From contig JAIOPP010000069.1 of assembly GCA_021413845.1 (NCBI GenBank), forward strand, positions 29,358 to 93,357: a stretch of 64,000 bases of DNA, in the 5' to 3' direction. The notes under the pieces are model-generated. The model had not been told where the DNA came from. It saw only the letters and a list, made by a program, of their open reading frames with translations, and did not search any database. Each line of letters begins with the position of its first letter. Within the stretch, counting starts at the first letter, position 1. Both the position numbers and the translations under genes were made by a program. This document shows, piece after piece, positions 45,459 through 53,725 of this stretch. Origin of the DNA: Planctomycetia bacterium. Lineage in GTDB: Bacteria; Planctomycetota; Planctomycetia; Pirellulales; PNKZ01.

Positions 45459-46931
45459 ATGGCGACCGCTACGCCTCCTCGTCCGGCCGGGCCGAAAATT
45501 CGTCTCACCAAACTCTTCATCGACAACCAATGGGTCGATGCCGCCGAAGGGGGAACGATCGAAGCGTTGAATCCGGCGACCGGTGCCGTGATCGCGACCG
45601 TCGCCGCAGGGACCGCCGCCGACATCGACAAGGCCGTGAAGTCGTCGCGCCGCGCGCTCGACAAAGGTCCATGGGGCAAGATGGACGCCGCCGATCGGGG
45701 CGAGTGTCTCTACCGTTTGGCACTCTTGATCGAACAACACGCCGAAGAGCTCGCGCAGCTCGAGTCGCTGAACTGCGGCAAGACCATCACCGACTCGCGC
45801 GGCGATATGAAGGGCTCCGTCAACTTCCTGAAATACTTCGCCGGCATGGCCGACAAGATTCAAGGGAACACGCTGCCGATGCGCGGCGAGTTCCTCTCGT
45901 ACACGTTGCGCCAACCGGTCGGCGTCGTCGCGCAGATCATTCCGTGGAACTTCCCGGTCTTCATCATGTGCGGCAAGATCGCACAGACCTTGGCCTGCGG
46001 CAACGTGATGGTCATCAAGCCGGCCGAGCAAACGCCGCTCACCGCGCTCCGCATCGCCGAACTCGCCGCCGAAGCAGGCTTTCCAGCCGGCGTGATCAAC
46101 GTCGTGAACGGCTTCGGCGAAACGGCCGGGGCCGCGCTGTGCGTTCATCCGGAGGTCGACATGGTCGGCTTCACCGGCCATGTGGACACCGCGAAGATCA
46201 TCCAACACGCCGTCACCCCAACGTTGAAGCGCACCGCCTTCGAGCTCGGCGGCAAGAGCCCGAACGTGATCTTCGCCGATTGCGATATGGACCAGGCGGT
46301 CGCCGGCGCTTACCACGCCATCTACTTCCACGGCGGCCAATGTTGCACGGCGGGCAGCCGGCTGTTCGTCGAGAAGAAGATTCAAGATGAGTTCGTCGGC
46401 AAGTTGGCCGAGAAGGCCAAGCAGCGCAAGGTCGGCGACCCGCTCGACCCGAACACGCAACAAGGCCCGCAAGTGTCGAAGGAACAGCTCGACAAAATCC
46501 TGGGCTACGTCGAGCTCGGCAAGAAACAAGGGGCGCAGCTCGTCACCGGCGGCGCGCAGCGCGGCAGCGAAGGGTTCTTCATCGAGCCGACGATCTTCAA
46601 CAACGTGAAAGACGAAATGTCGATCGCCCGCGATGAAATCTTCGGCCCGGTCGTGAGCGTGTTGCCGTTCAGCGACGTTGAAGAGATGGTCGAACGGGCG
46701 AACAACACCAACTACGGTCTCGCGGCCGGCGTGTGGACGAAGAACATCGACAAAGCGCATCTCTTCGCAAAGCGCGTGAAGGCCGGAACCGTGTGGGTCA
46801 ACTGCTATCACGTGCTCGATGCTTCGACCCCATTCGGCGGCTTCAAGCAGTCGGGCCACGGTCGCGATTTCGGCACCGCCGCGATCGAGCACTACACCGA
46901 GTTGAAGACCGTCACGGTCAAGCTCGGTTAA
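45459..46931 (+). CDS. Aldehyde dehydrogenase family protein
   Basis: NAD(P)-dependent oxidation of an aldehyde to its acid in the cytoplasm, 490 residues from the ATG at 45459, which has AAAGGA at 45445-45450. The earlier in-frame ATG at 45435 is less likely because that ribosome site lies inside it. Catalytic Glu is in FELGGKSPN (about 261), Cys in GGQCCTAGS (about 295), cofactor motifs in IIPWNFPVF and GFTGHVDTAK, and the C-terminal NCYHVLDASTPFGGFKQSG is typical of the betaine/retinal-type subgroup. Substrate unknown. A strong hairpin terminator follows. Confidence 0.94.
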   Translation: MATATPPRPAGPKIRLTKLFIDNQWVDAAEGGTIEALNPATGAVIATVAAGTAADIDKAVKSSRRALDKGPWGKMDAADRGECLYRLALLIEQHAEELAQLESLNCGKTITDSRGDMKGSVNFLKYFAGMADKIQGNTLPMRGEFLSYTLRQPVGVVAQIIPWNFPVFIMCGKIAQTLACGNVMVIKPAEQTPLTALRIAELAAEAGFPAGVINVVNGFGETAGAALCVHPEVDMVGFTGHVDTAKIIQHAVTPTLKRTAFELGGKSPNVIFADCDMDQAVAGAYHAIYFHGGQCCTAGSRLFVEKKIQDEFVGKLAEKAKQRKVGDPLDPNTQQGPQVSKEQLDKILGYVELGKKQGAQLVTGGAQRGSEGFFIEPTIFNNVKDEMSIARDEIFGPVVSVLPFSDVEEMVERANNTNYGLAAGVWTKNIDKAHLFAKRVKAGTVWVNCYHVLDASTPFGGFKQSGHGRDFGTAAIEHYTELKTVTVKLG

Positions 46932-47021
46932 TGCCGGTGCCCGACGGTTACTTAAGCGCAAGCCGGCGCGACTTGGCCTAGAGCCGTGCTGGTGGTTTCC
47001 GGCGAATTTCGCTATCTATAT

Positions 47022-47063
47022 CGAGCGGGAGGGGAAGTCTTCCTTGACACCCCCTCCCGCTCG
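47022..47063 (+). terminator. Hairpin terminator after the aldehyde dehydrogenase gene
   Basis: Perfect 13-bp stem CGAGCGGGAGGGG (47022-47034) with CCCCTCCCGCTCG (47051-47063), 16-base loop, followed by TTTCACA. It lies 91 bp after the stop codon and 66 bp before the lipoprotein gene, so it should separate the two transcripts. Confidence 0.7.
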
Positions 47064-47128
47064 TTTCACAATCGGATTCGGCCCGTCGTCGGGTCGTGCA
47101 TCCCCCACGTTTGCCGAGTGTGACCGCT

Positions 47129-47962
47129 ATGAAGTTCGTTTCGCTGAGGAATGGTTCGAGTAGGTCGTGCGCTGCGGCGCTGTCGGTCGCGCTGGTGCTG
47201 GGCGTCGCCGGCGGTTGCGGTGTCGAAAGCTATGAAACACGGATGGCGACGACGATCGAAGATCTGAAGCACGACAACAAATTCGTCGGGCTCGATAAGA
47301 CCTATACGAAGCTCGTCGCTCCCGGCGGCGAGGCAGCCGTGGCGATCTCGCCCCGCTTGCGTCTGCCGGTTCTGTTCGGTCGGCTCGCCGCCTATACGGC
47401 CGAATCTGCCGATCCCGAAAAAGGGAGTGAACGAATTCCGACGAATCGGCTGCTCCCTCCGCCGCCGCTGCCGGGAATTCCCGGCTTTCAAGAAACGTTC
47501 GAATTGATGATCGGCTCCAAGGTGGGGACCCGACCGTGGCACATCTACATGGGGGTCGTGCGCCACGAGCCGGGCTCCGGCGGCAGCGCGGCCGAGCTCG
47601 CTAAGATTCTCGATGCCGCGAAAGCGGCTCAGCCCGACGTGCCGGACTTGGCCTGGCAAGACACGCCCGTGCTCGCTCTGCGCAAGGGAGACGCGTCGCG
47701 CGTTTGGAAAACTTTGCAGATCAAAAGTCCGCAGTTGTTTTACATGCGCGGCAACGAGCCCGGCGATCTCAACGGCACCTTCACCATCATGGTGCTCAAC
47801 GTGCCGGGCAAAGCGCCGATCGGCGATCACCAGATCGTGATCGGATCGCGCTTGGTTTCACTAGCCAACGACCTACAACGCATTAATGAAGTGTTGGCCG
47901 CGAGCATGGGGACGCTGGAAATCGATCCGGCTCTGCCTGCCGCCGCCCCTAAGCCGAACTAA
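47129..47962 (+). CDS. Hypothetical lipoprotein
   Basis: A 277-residue protein I cannot place in a named family. From the ATG at 47129 it begins with Lys/Arg and a hydrophobic stretch (about 12-28) ending in VLGVAGGC, a plausible lipobox with the modified Cys at about 30, so it is probably membrane-anchored. The mature part has two motif-poor alpha/beta segments, a Pro run (NRLLPPPPLPGIPG) and a clear C-terminal half (FYMRGNEPGDLNGTFTIMVL). Its stop is 51 bp before the TPR gene on the same strand, so the two may share a transcript. Confidence 0.75.
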   Translation: MKFVSLRNGSSRSCAAALSVALVLGVAGGCGVESYETRMATTIEDLKHDNKFVGLDKTYTKLVAPGGEAAVAISPRLRLPVLFGRLAAYTAESADPEKGSERIPTNRLLPPPPLPGIPGFQETFELMIGSKVGTRPWHIYMGVVRHEPGSGGSAAELAKILDAAKAAQPDVPDLAWQDTPVLALRKGDASRVWKTLQIKSPQLFYMRGNEPGDLNGTFTIMVLNVPGKAPIGDHQIVIGSRLVSLANDLQRINEVLAASMGTLEIDPALPAAAPKPN

Positions 47963-48013
47963 CTCACGCGGTGCGTCGACCACGACGCGCCGCTCCATGG
48001 AAGGAGCCTTTCG

Positions 48014-49690
48014 ATGACGTTCCGCAGCTTCTATCGCCTCGCGCCGATCGCGATTCTCTACCTCTCTACAAGCATCGGCCTCGGCCTCGCGCTGGTCTAT
48101 ACATCGGCCGCCGAACAGGCAAGCGCCGCCGATGCGCCGGCCGGCGAAGACAAAGGACAGGCCGAGCTCGACGCCGCGCTCGATGCCCGTATCTCGGCGA
48201 AGTCGTTCGACGATCTCGAGCAAGTCATCAAGCAGACGCGCAAAGCGATCGAGAAAGGTCTCGGCCCGACCAATTTGATGTATGCGAAGAAGCTCTTGGC
48301 TTCGGTGTTTTATCAACGGGGCGAAACGCTCGGCGAACGGGTGCTGGAAGCGACCGACTTCGATCCGCGCGTGGCGCAGGCACGCGTCGCCGCCGTCGGC
48401 GATCTCAGCGAAGCGCTCGCCAACGATCCGGATCTTTCGGCGGCGTACGTGCTCATCGCCCGCTTGCAACTTCTTCCCGGCGGCGACATCAAGCAAGCTA
48501 AAACGATGCTCGACGCGGCGGTGAAATCCAAGGCGACCGACGACGAAACCCGAGCGAAAGCCTTGACGCTGCGGAGCGCCTTCGGCTCGAAGCCGGAAGA
48601 GCGCCTCGCCGATCTCGACGAAGCGATCCGCCTCAACGCCGGCGACGCGCAAACGTTTCGCCTCCGCGCCGCGGTGAAGCTGAGCACGAACAAAGCGGCG
48701 GAAGCGGTCGCCGATTTCGATGAGGCTTTGCTGATCGCCCCGACGCACGCCGCTACGCACGAAGCCCGCGGACTAGCGCTCGCCGCGCAAGAGAAATGGG
48801 AGGAAGCGAAGAAGAGCCTCACGCGCGCCGCACAACTCGTCCCTCAATCTCCGGCCGCGATTCTGCAACGAGGTCGCGTGAGCCTGCTGGCGGGCGATAC
48901 GAAGTCGGCCATCGCCGATGCCGAAGCGGCGCTGAAGATCACGCCGGACATGCCGGAAGCGATTCTGCTTCGCGGCCGCGCACGACAAGCCGCCGGCGAC
49001 AAGCAAGGCGCGCGCGAAGACGCCGACCTGCTGCTGAAACGCTTCCCCGACGCTCCGGGCGCATTGCGCTCGCGCGTCGCCCTGTTGCTCGACGACAATA
49101 AGTACGAAGAGTCGATCCCCGACTTGGAAAAGTTGGCGAAGCTGGAACCGGAAGACGACGCGATCTTACTGCAGCTGGCCGTCGTGCGCAACGCGTTGAA
49201 GCAGCACGCCGAAGTGATCGACATTTCCAACCGTCTGCTGAAGCGCGATGCCGACAACTGGCGCGCGATGCGCATTCGGGGCGATGCACACCTCAACGCC
49301 GGCAAGCAAGCCGACGCAATCGCCGACTACGAGGCCGCGCTGAAGATCGAGCCGAAAGACACCGGCATCCTCAACAATCTCGCGTGGGTACTCGCGACCT
49401 CGCCCGACGACAAGCTGCGCAACGGCAAACGGGCCATCGAGCTCGCCGACAAAGCCTGCCAGCTAACGAACCATAAGATCGTGCATATCTTGAGCACGCT
49501 CGCGGCGGCGTATGCCGAAGAAGGAAACTTCACCGCCGCGAAAGAATGGTCGAACAAAGCCCTCGCCGCCGCCGAAGGAGACGCCGAAAAAGAAAGCCTG
49601 CGCAAGGAACTCGCGAGCTACGAAGCGAAAAAACCGTGGCGCGAAGCGATCGTCGGCGCGGTCGAAAAACCGGAAGTGAAGCGCAAGTAA
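48014..49690 (+). CDS. Tetratricopeptide repeat protein, exported or membrane-anchored
   Basis: A 558-residue protein with an N-terminal hydrophobic segment (about 10-33) followed by about ten TPR or TPR-like helical pairs from about 60 to 530; clear units include NKAAEAVADFDEALLIAPTH, GDTKSAIADAEAALKITPDM and GKQADAIADYEAALKIEPKD. TPRs provide protein-protein contacts, so no catalytic role is expected. GGAAGGAG lies just before the ATG. It follows the lipoprotein gene and may be its partner in the cell envelope. Confidence 0.88.
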   Translation: MTFRSFYRLAPIAILYLSTSIGLGLALVYTSAAEQASAADAPAGEDKGQAELDAALDARISAKSFDDLEQVIKQTRKAIEKGLGPTNLMYAKKLLASVFYQRGETLGERVLEATDFDPRVAQARVAAVGDLSEALANDPDLSAAYVLIARLQLLPGGDIKQAKTMLDAAVKSKATDDETRAKALTLRSAFGSKPEERLADLDEAIRLNAGDAQTFRLRAAVKLSTNKAAEAVADFDEALLIAPTHAATHEARGLALAAQEKWEEAKKSLTRAAQLVPQSPAAILQRGRVSLLAGDTKSAIADAEAALKITPDMPEAILLRGRARQAAGDKQGAREDADLLLKRFPDAPGALRSRVALLLDDNKYEESIPDLEKLAKLEPEDDAILLQLAVVRNALKQHAEVIDISNRLLKRDADNWRAMRIRGDAHLNAGKQADAIADYEAALKIEPKDTGILNNLAWVLATSPDDKLRNGKRAIELADKACQLTNHKIVHILSTLAAAYAEEGNFTAAKEWSNKALAAAEGDAEKESLRKELASYEAKKPWREAIVGAVEKPEVKRK

Positions 49691-49702
49691 GCGAGCGCTT
49701 GC

Positions 49703-51505
49703 TTAGCGTTCGCTGCCGTTGTCGTCGGTCGATGCAGCGCCGTTCGTCGGCGCGGCGCCGTTGCCGTCGGTTCCGGCCGTGTAGCGTTCGGCCCAGGCCG
49801 CTAGGTCGGCCATTCCCTTGCGATGGCAGAAGTCGCCGAACGTCTCGTCGGCGGCTCGTTCATGCTTGAAGTAATGGAAGACCGGCATCAAGGTCGGCAC
49901 CAAGTCTTCTTCCGGCACCGAGTCTTTGTAGATCGTGTTGAGGCGATCGCCGAGCAACCGTCCGCCGAGCAGCAGCGTGTATTTCCCAGCCGCCTTGCCG
50001 ACGAGACCGACGTCGCTGTTGTAGGGGCGAGCGCAGCCGTTCGGGCAGCCGGTCATGCGGACGGTAAACGCTTCCCGCGCGAGCCCGATCTTGGCGAGCT
50101 CTTGTTCCAAAAGGTCGATCATGCCCGGCAACGCCCGCTCGGCCTCGGTGATCGACAGGCCGCAGGTCGGCCACGCGACGCACGCCATCGACCAACGCCG
50201 AACGGTCGAGATCTCGTGCGAGAGCTGCACGCCGTGCTCGCGCAAGATCTGCTGCAATTCGTCGCGCTGTTCGGGTGCCAAGTCGCAAAACAGAATGCTC
50301 TGGTGCGCGGTCAGCCGCAGCTCGGGCTTGAGCTTTGTGCAAATCAGGCGCAGCGCGGTCTTGAGGCGAAACGCACCGTCGTCTTTGATCCGGCCGTTCT
50401 CGACGTTGAGCCCGTAGAACCAGCGGCCGTCTCCTTGTTCGTGCCAGCCGAGATGGTCGTCGAAGCCCCAAACGTCGTCGGCATGCGGCTCGGCGAGCGG
50501 CGCGCCGAAGTATTCTTCGACCTTCGCTTTGAACCAAGCCAAGCCTTTATCGTGGAGCAGGTATTTGAGTCGCGCGGTCTTGCGGTCGGCCCGATTGCCG
50601 AAGTCGCGCTGCACTTTGACGATCGCCTCGGCGACGTCGACCGCTTGCGCCGCGGGAACGTAGGCCATGCGCTGCGCGACGGCGGGAAACGTCTTCTTCG
50701 CGGAAGGAGTTACGCCGAAGCCGCCGCCGACGAGGACGTTGTAGCCGACGACGTTGTAGTTCTCGCAAATCGCCATGAAGCTCAAGTCGTTCGCGTACAT
50801 ATCGACGCAATTATCGCCGGGCAAGCCGACCGCCATCTTGAACTTGCGGGGCAGGTAGGTCCGGCCGTAGATCGGCTCGACGTTCGGATCGTCGGCCCCT
50901 TGCAAGCAGGTCTCTTCGCCGCTCGCCGTATCGCGCAGCCAAATCTCGTAGTAGGCCTTCGTTTGCGGCGTGAAGCGGGTCGTCAGATCGTCGCACAAGG
51001 TCTGCAACTGAACGTGGACCGGATCGAACTTGTGCGGGGCAGGGCAGCACATCACGTTGCGGTTCACGTCGCCGCAAGCCGCGAGGGTCGTGAGCTTGCA
51101 GGCGTTGATGCGGCGGATGGTTTCTTGCAGCGTGTGTTTTTGGATGCCGTGGTGCTGGAGGCCTTGGCGCGTCGTGATGCGGAGCGTGGCGTTGCCGAGT
51201 TCGTCGCAGATGTCGAGTTCGGCGAGCATTTGTTCGCTCGAAAGCTTTCCGCCCGGCACGCGCGAGCGCACCATGAACATGAACGCCTTATCCCCTTTGC
51301 CCCCTGCGCCGGATGCTCGCGCCGCGGCCCGCGCATCGCGATCGTCTTGCTGGTAGGTGCCGTGCGTCTTGAGCAGGTGGACGCTGTCTTTGCCGAAGTA
51401 GTCGTTTTCGTCGACGAGCTCTTGGCCGATCTCGCCGCGCAGGTAACCGCTGTTGACCTTGGCTTCTTCAACCGGGTTGAGCTTTTCTTTTTCTTCGATG
51501 GCCAT
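49703..51505 (-). CDS. cysI: Assimilatory sulfite reductase hemoprotein subunit
   Basis: Siroheme and 4Fe-4S enzyme reducing sulfite to sulfide for cysteine synthesis, 600 residues. The cluster/siroheme cysteines are Cys442 and Cys448 (CVAWPTC) and Cys487 and Cys491 (CPNGC). The duplicated nitrite/sulfite reductase folds show LRITTRQGLQHHGI and GDVNRNVMCCPAP; the last resembles the plant ferredoxin-dependent enzymes as much as E. coli CysI. No cysJ flavoprotein or other cys gene adjoins, so the electron donor could be ferredoxin and the symbol is by family. Its upstream gap contains inverted repeats. Confidence 0.93.
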   Translation of the reverse strand: MAIEEKEKLNPVEEAKVNSGYLRGEIGQELVDENDYFGKDSVHLLKTHGTYQQDDRDARAAARASGAGGKGDKAFMFMVRSRVPGGKLSSEQMLAELDICDELGNATLRITTRQGLQHHGIQKHTLQETIRRINACKLTTLAACGDVNRNVMCCPAPHKFDPVHVQLQTLCDDLTTRFTPQTKAYYEIWLRDTASGEETCLQGADDPNVEPIYGRTYLPRKFKMAVGLPGDNCVDMYANDLSFMAICENYNVVGYNVLVGGGFGVTPSAKKTFPAVAQRMAYVPAAQAVDVAEAIVKVQRDFGNRADRKTARLKYLLHDKGLAWFKAKVEEYFGAPLAEPHADDVWGFDDHLGWHEQGDGRWFYGLNVENGRIKDDGAFRLKTALRLICTKLKPELRLTAHQSILFCDLAPEQRDELQQILREHGVQLSHEISTVRRWSMACVAWPTCGLSITEAERALPGMIDLLEQELAKIGLAREAFTVRMTGCPNGCARPYNSDVGLVGKAAGKYTLLLGGRLLGDRLNTIYKDSVPEEDLVPTLMPVFHYFKHERAADETFGDFCHRKGMADLAAWAERYTAGTDGNGAAPTNGAASTDDNGSER

Positions 51506-51653
51506 ATTCCGACTCTTTGCGCGGGCGCGCCTTTAAGGGATGATGACAACCATGTCGAACGCGGCGCCTACCTTGCCGCGTGGGAGTACCCCACCTCAGA
51601 CAACCTCTTGCCGCAAAGGGTTCGCGAGCAAGACGACTATGTTTACCATCATT

Positions 51654-51683
51654 GTCGTGTTTAACGACGACTAGGTATACCAG
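51654..51683. promoter_or_regulatory. Paired inverted repeats in the cysI/pgpA divergent promoter region
   Basis: In the 232-bp gap between the divergent cysI and pgpA genes, GTCGT (51654-51658) pairs with ACGAC (51664-51668). Directly beside it is the palindrome GGTATACC (51674-51681) within CTAGGTATACCAG. The segment is clearly A+T-richer than its surroundings, as expected of a promoter with an operator. Regulation of sulfite reductase by sulfur status is plausible but not shown. Confidence 0.4.
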
Positions 51684-51737
51684 TATATCGTTACAATCGG
51701 CAGAATCGCCAGATCTTTCCAGTTTGGAGCCTTTGAA

Positions 51738-52256
51738 GTGACGAAATCCAAACGGGACAAGCAAAAATCGCGGGAAAGCGCTGCCGAAAACTCTTGGGCC
51801 GTCGTGCTCGCAACCGGTTTCGGCATCGGCTACTTCCGAAAGGCCCCCGGAACATGGGGGACGCTCCTCGGCTTGCCGCTGGCCTGGGCCATCGGGCAGC
51901 TCCCCACGACCGCCGGCCAAGTCGTCTCGATCATCGCGGTTTGCTGGCTTTCGGTTCCGGTCGCTACGCTTGCCGGCCGGCAACTCGGCCGCGGCAAAGA
52001 TCCCGGCTGCATCGTGATCGACGAAATTGCGAGCGTGCCGATCACGTTTTTTCTCCTGCCGATGTCGAGTCCGACGGTCGTCGTGGTAGGCTTTCTCCTC
52101 AATCGCTTGTTCGACATCACGAAGCCGCCGCCGGCGCGTCAGCTCGAACATCTTCCGGAAGGCTGGGGCGTGATGGCCGACGATTGGGCCGCGGGAGTTT
52201 ATTCGAACCTCGCGCTCCGCTTGTTCGTGTACCTCGCTCCGGCTTGGCTGATGTAA
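51738..52256 (+). CDS. pgpA: Phosphatidylglycerophosphatase A
   Basis: Membrane phosphatase that dephosphorylates phosphatidylglycerol phosphate in phospholipid synthesis, 172 residues, GTG start at 51738 with GGAG about 13 bases upstream. Motifs are GYFRKAPGTWGTLLGLPLAW at the N-terminus, CIVIDEIASVP in the middle, and the diagnostic LFDITKPPPARQLEHLPEGW followed by GVMADDWAAGVYSN. Three or four hydrophobic helices fit the family. It lies 101 bp upstream of rsmG on the same strand. Confidence 0.94.
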   Translation: MTKSKRDKQKSRESAAENSWAVVLATGFGIGYFRKAPGTWGTLLGLPLAWAIGQLPTTAGQVVSIIAVCWLSVPVATLAGRQLGRGKDPGCIVIDEIASVPITFFLLPMSSPTVVVVGFLLNRLFDITKPPPARQLEHLPEGWGVMADDWAAGVYSNLALRLFVYLAPAWLM

Positions 52257-52357
52257 CTTCGCCGGCGCAAACGACTGCTTCATCGTCAACCCGGCCGAGC
52301 TCATCGGCACCAAAACCGTTTCTCATTCCCGCGCTCGATTCCTCTCTTGAGACCTGC

Positions 52358-53125
52358 ATGACCGACACTCCTTCCGACGCCCCACTCGCCGACGACGACA
52401 TTCCCTCCGAAGCCGCCGACGAGCTCGAAACGAACGAACCTGAAGCGACGTCGGATGCGCCGATCGTGCCCGAGGTCGAGTACCCGAACGACACGCTCGA
52501 AACGGCGCTGGCGCGACACGGCATCACGCTCCCTGCCGAGCAAGTCTCGCTGCTCGGGCGATACGCTTCGTTGCTTTGGGATTGGAACACGAAGATCAAT
52601 CTGACGCGGCACACGACGTTCGAAAAGTTCGTCGGCCGCGACGTCGTCGACTCGCTGGCCTTGGCTCCTTCGCTTCCGCCGAACAATCGGGTCATCGACG
52701 TCGGCACCGGCGGAGGCGTGCCGGGTGCGATCTTGAAGATCGTCCGTCCCGATCTAGAAGTGATTCTCACCGACACGGTTGCGAAGAAGATTCGCGTGCT
52801 CGATGAAATCGTCAACCGCATGGGCCTCAAGGTGATCGTGCATCACGGCCGCGCGGAAGAGCTCTTGAAGACCCGCGCCGTGCATACGCTCGTCGTGCGC
52901 GCGGTCGCGCCCCTCTCGAAGCTCATCGTCTGGTTCACGCCGGTGCATCAGAAGTTCGAGCGACTGCTGATCATCAAAGGGCCGGGCTGGGTCGCAGAAC
53001 GCTACGAAGCGAGGCAAAAACATCTGCTCGAAAAGTGGCAGCTGCGCAAACTCACCGAATGGCCGCTGCCGGGCACCAACGGCAACAGCGTGCTGTTGGA
53101 AATCAAACGGCGCGAGAAGAAATGA
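52358..53125 (+). CDS. rsmG: 16S rRNA (guanine-527-N7)-methyltransferase RsmG
   Basis: S-adenosylmethionine-dependent methyltransferase acting on G527 of 16S rRNA, 255 residues from the ATG at 52358. An acidic N-terminal extension (about 1-45, Asp/Glu-rich) is longer than in E. coli RsmG. The core shows LLGRYASLLWDWNTKINLT, the binding motif VIDVGTGGGVPGAILKI and the family's HTLVVRAVAPL. Loss of rsmG gives low-level streptomycin resistance in other bacteria. Its stop overlaps the VOC gene start (ATGA). Confidence 0.93.
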   Translation: MTDTPSDAPLADDDIPSEAADELETNEPEATSDAPIVPEVEYPNDTLETALARHGITLPAEQVSLLGRYASLLWDWNTKINLTRHTTFEKFVGRDVVDSLALAPSLPPNNRVIDVGTGGGVPGAILKIVRPDLEVILTDTVAKKIRVLDEIVNRMGLKVIVHHGRAEELLKTRAVHTLVVRAVAPLSKLIVWFTPVHQKFERLLIIKGPGWVAERYEARQKHLLEKWQLRKLTEWPLPGTNGNSVLLEIKRREKK

Positions 53126-53526
53126 AGATCGCGATCGATCACATCGCGCTGCAAACGTCGCACTTCGAAGCGGCGATCGATTTCTACGTGCGCATTCTCG
53201 GAGCCGAATTGCTGCAACAAGGTCGCTTCAAACGGCGCCTGGCGGCATGGCTTAAGATCGGCACGGGAGATAACGCCGTGAAACTCGAGCTCTTTAGCGT
53301 GCGCGACGGCGAAGCGCTCGCCCCGTGGTCCGATTTCACGAGCGGCCCAGTGCATCTTGCGCTGCGCGTGCCGGATCTCAATGCGTTTCTTATCGAGGCG
53401 CGGGCGAAGGGTGCCGTGTTGCATCCTTCGCATCCCGAGCCGTTCACGCCGCCGGTCGCCGGAGCCAGGCCGATCGCCTATCTCCTCGGGCCCGATGGCG
53501 AAGAGGTGGAAATTCGGGATGAATAA
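53122..53526 (+). CDS. VOC family (glyoxalase/bleomycin resistance-like) protein
   Basis: A small cytoplasmic metal-binding fold of 134 residues with two beta-alpha-beta3 modules. It begins MKIAIDHIALQTSHFEAAID, with the metal-type His in DHIALQ and a second in VHLALRV. Glu residues in LELFSV and EEVEIRDE complete a possible metal site. The ATG overlaps the rsmG stop by four bases, so it is translationally coupled. Members include methylmalonyl-CoA epimerase and glyoxalase I; the short DGEEVEI ending resembles the epimerase-like group, but I would not assign the activity. Confidence 0.88.
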   Translation: MKIAIDHIALQTSHFEAAIDFYVRILGAELLQQGRFKRRLAAWLKIGTGDNAVKLELFSVRDGEALAPWSDFTSGPVHLALRVPDLNAFLIEARAKGAVLHPSHPEPFTPPVAGARPIAYLLGPDGEEVEIRDE

Positions 53527-53556
53527 AAGCAAAAGTCAGAATGCAAAATGCAAAAC

Positions 53557-53590
53557 GGGATGGACGACGAGTAAGTTCGTCGTCCATCCC
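53557..53590. terminator. Bidirectional hairpin terminator between the VOC gene and rpoD
   Basis: Perfect 14-bp stem GGGATGGACGACGA (53557-53570) with TCGTCGTCCATCCC (53577-53590), 6-base loop GTAAGT. On the minus strand it is followed by a T-rich tract (GTTTTGCATTTTGC), the arrangement of an intrinsic terminator for rpoD. On the plus strand it is 30 bp past the VOC stop. Confidence 0.7.
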
Positions 53591-53620
53591 GAATCGTTTG
53601 CAACGGAGTGACCGTCTATC

Positions 53621-53707
53621 AGCCGCAGGGCGTTAGCCCCCGGTTCTCAAGATCGAATCCCACGTTTGAAATGACACCCCTGGACCGGACGCTAACGCGT
53701 TCCGGCT
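53621..53707. repeat. Dispersed planctomycete-type GCGTTAGC/GCTAACGC inverted repeat
   Basis: Left arm AGCCGCAGGGCGTTAGC (53621-53637) and right arm GCTAACGCGTTCCGGCT (53691-53707) form an imperfect inverted repeat around a 50-60-base centre. The phrases are familiar from intergenic repeats of Pirellulales genomes. It sits between convergent genes, next to the 14-bp terminator hairpin. Confidence 0.6.
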
Positions 53708-53725
53708 AATTAACCGACCACGGTC

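Noticed and set aside
49823..51664. 613-codon plus-strand frame opposite the sulfite reductase gene
   Set aside because: It is antisense to the 4Fe-4S/siroheme cysteine motifs and has no recognisable domain.
53621..53707. Possible tRNA, suggested by GGTTCTCAAGATCGAATCCC
   Set aside because: No acceptor stem, anticodon arm or CCA-compatible fold surrounds it. It lies within an intergenic inverted repeat.
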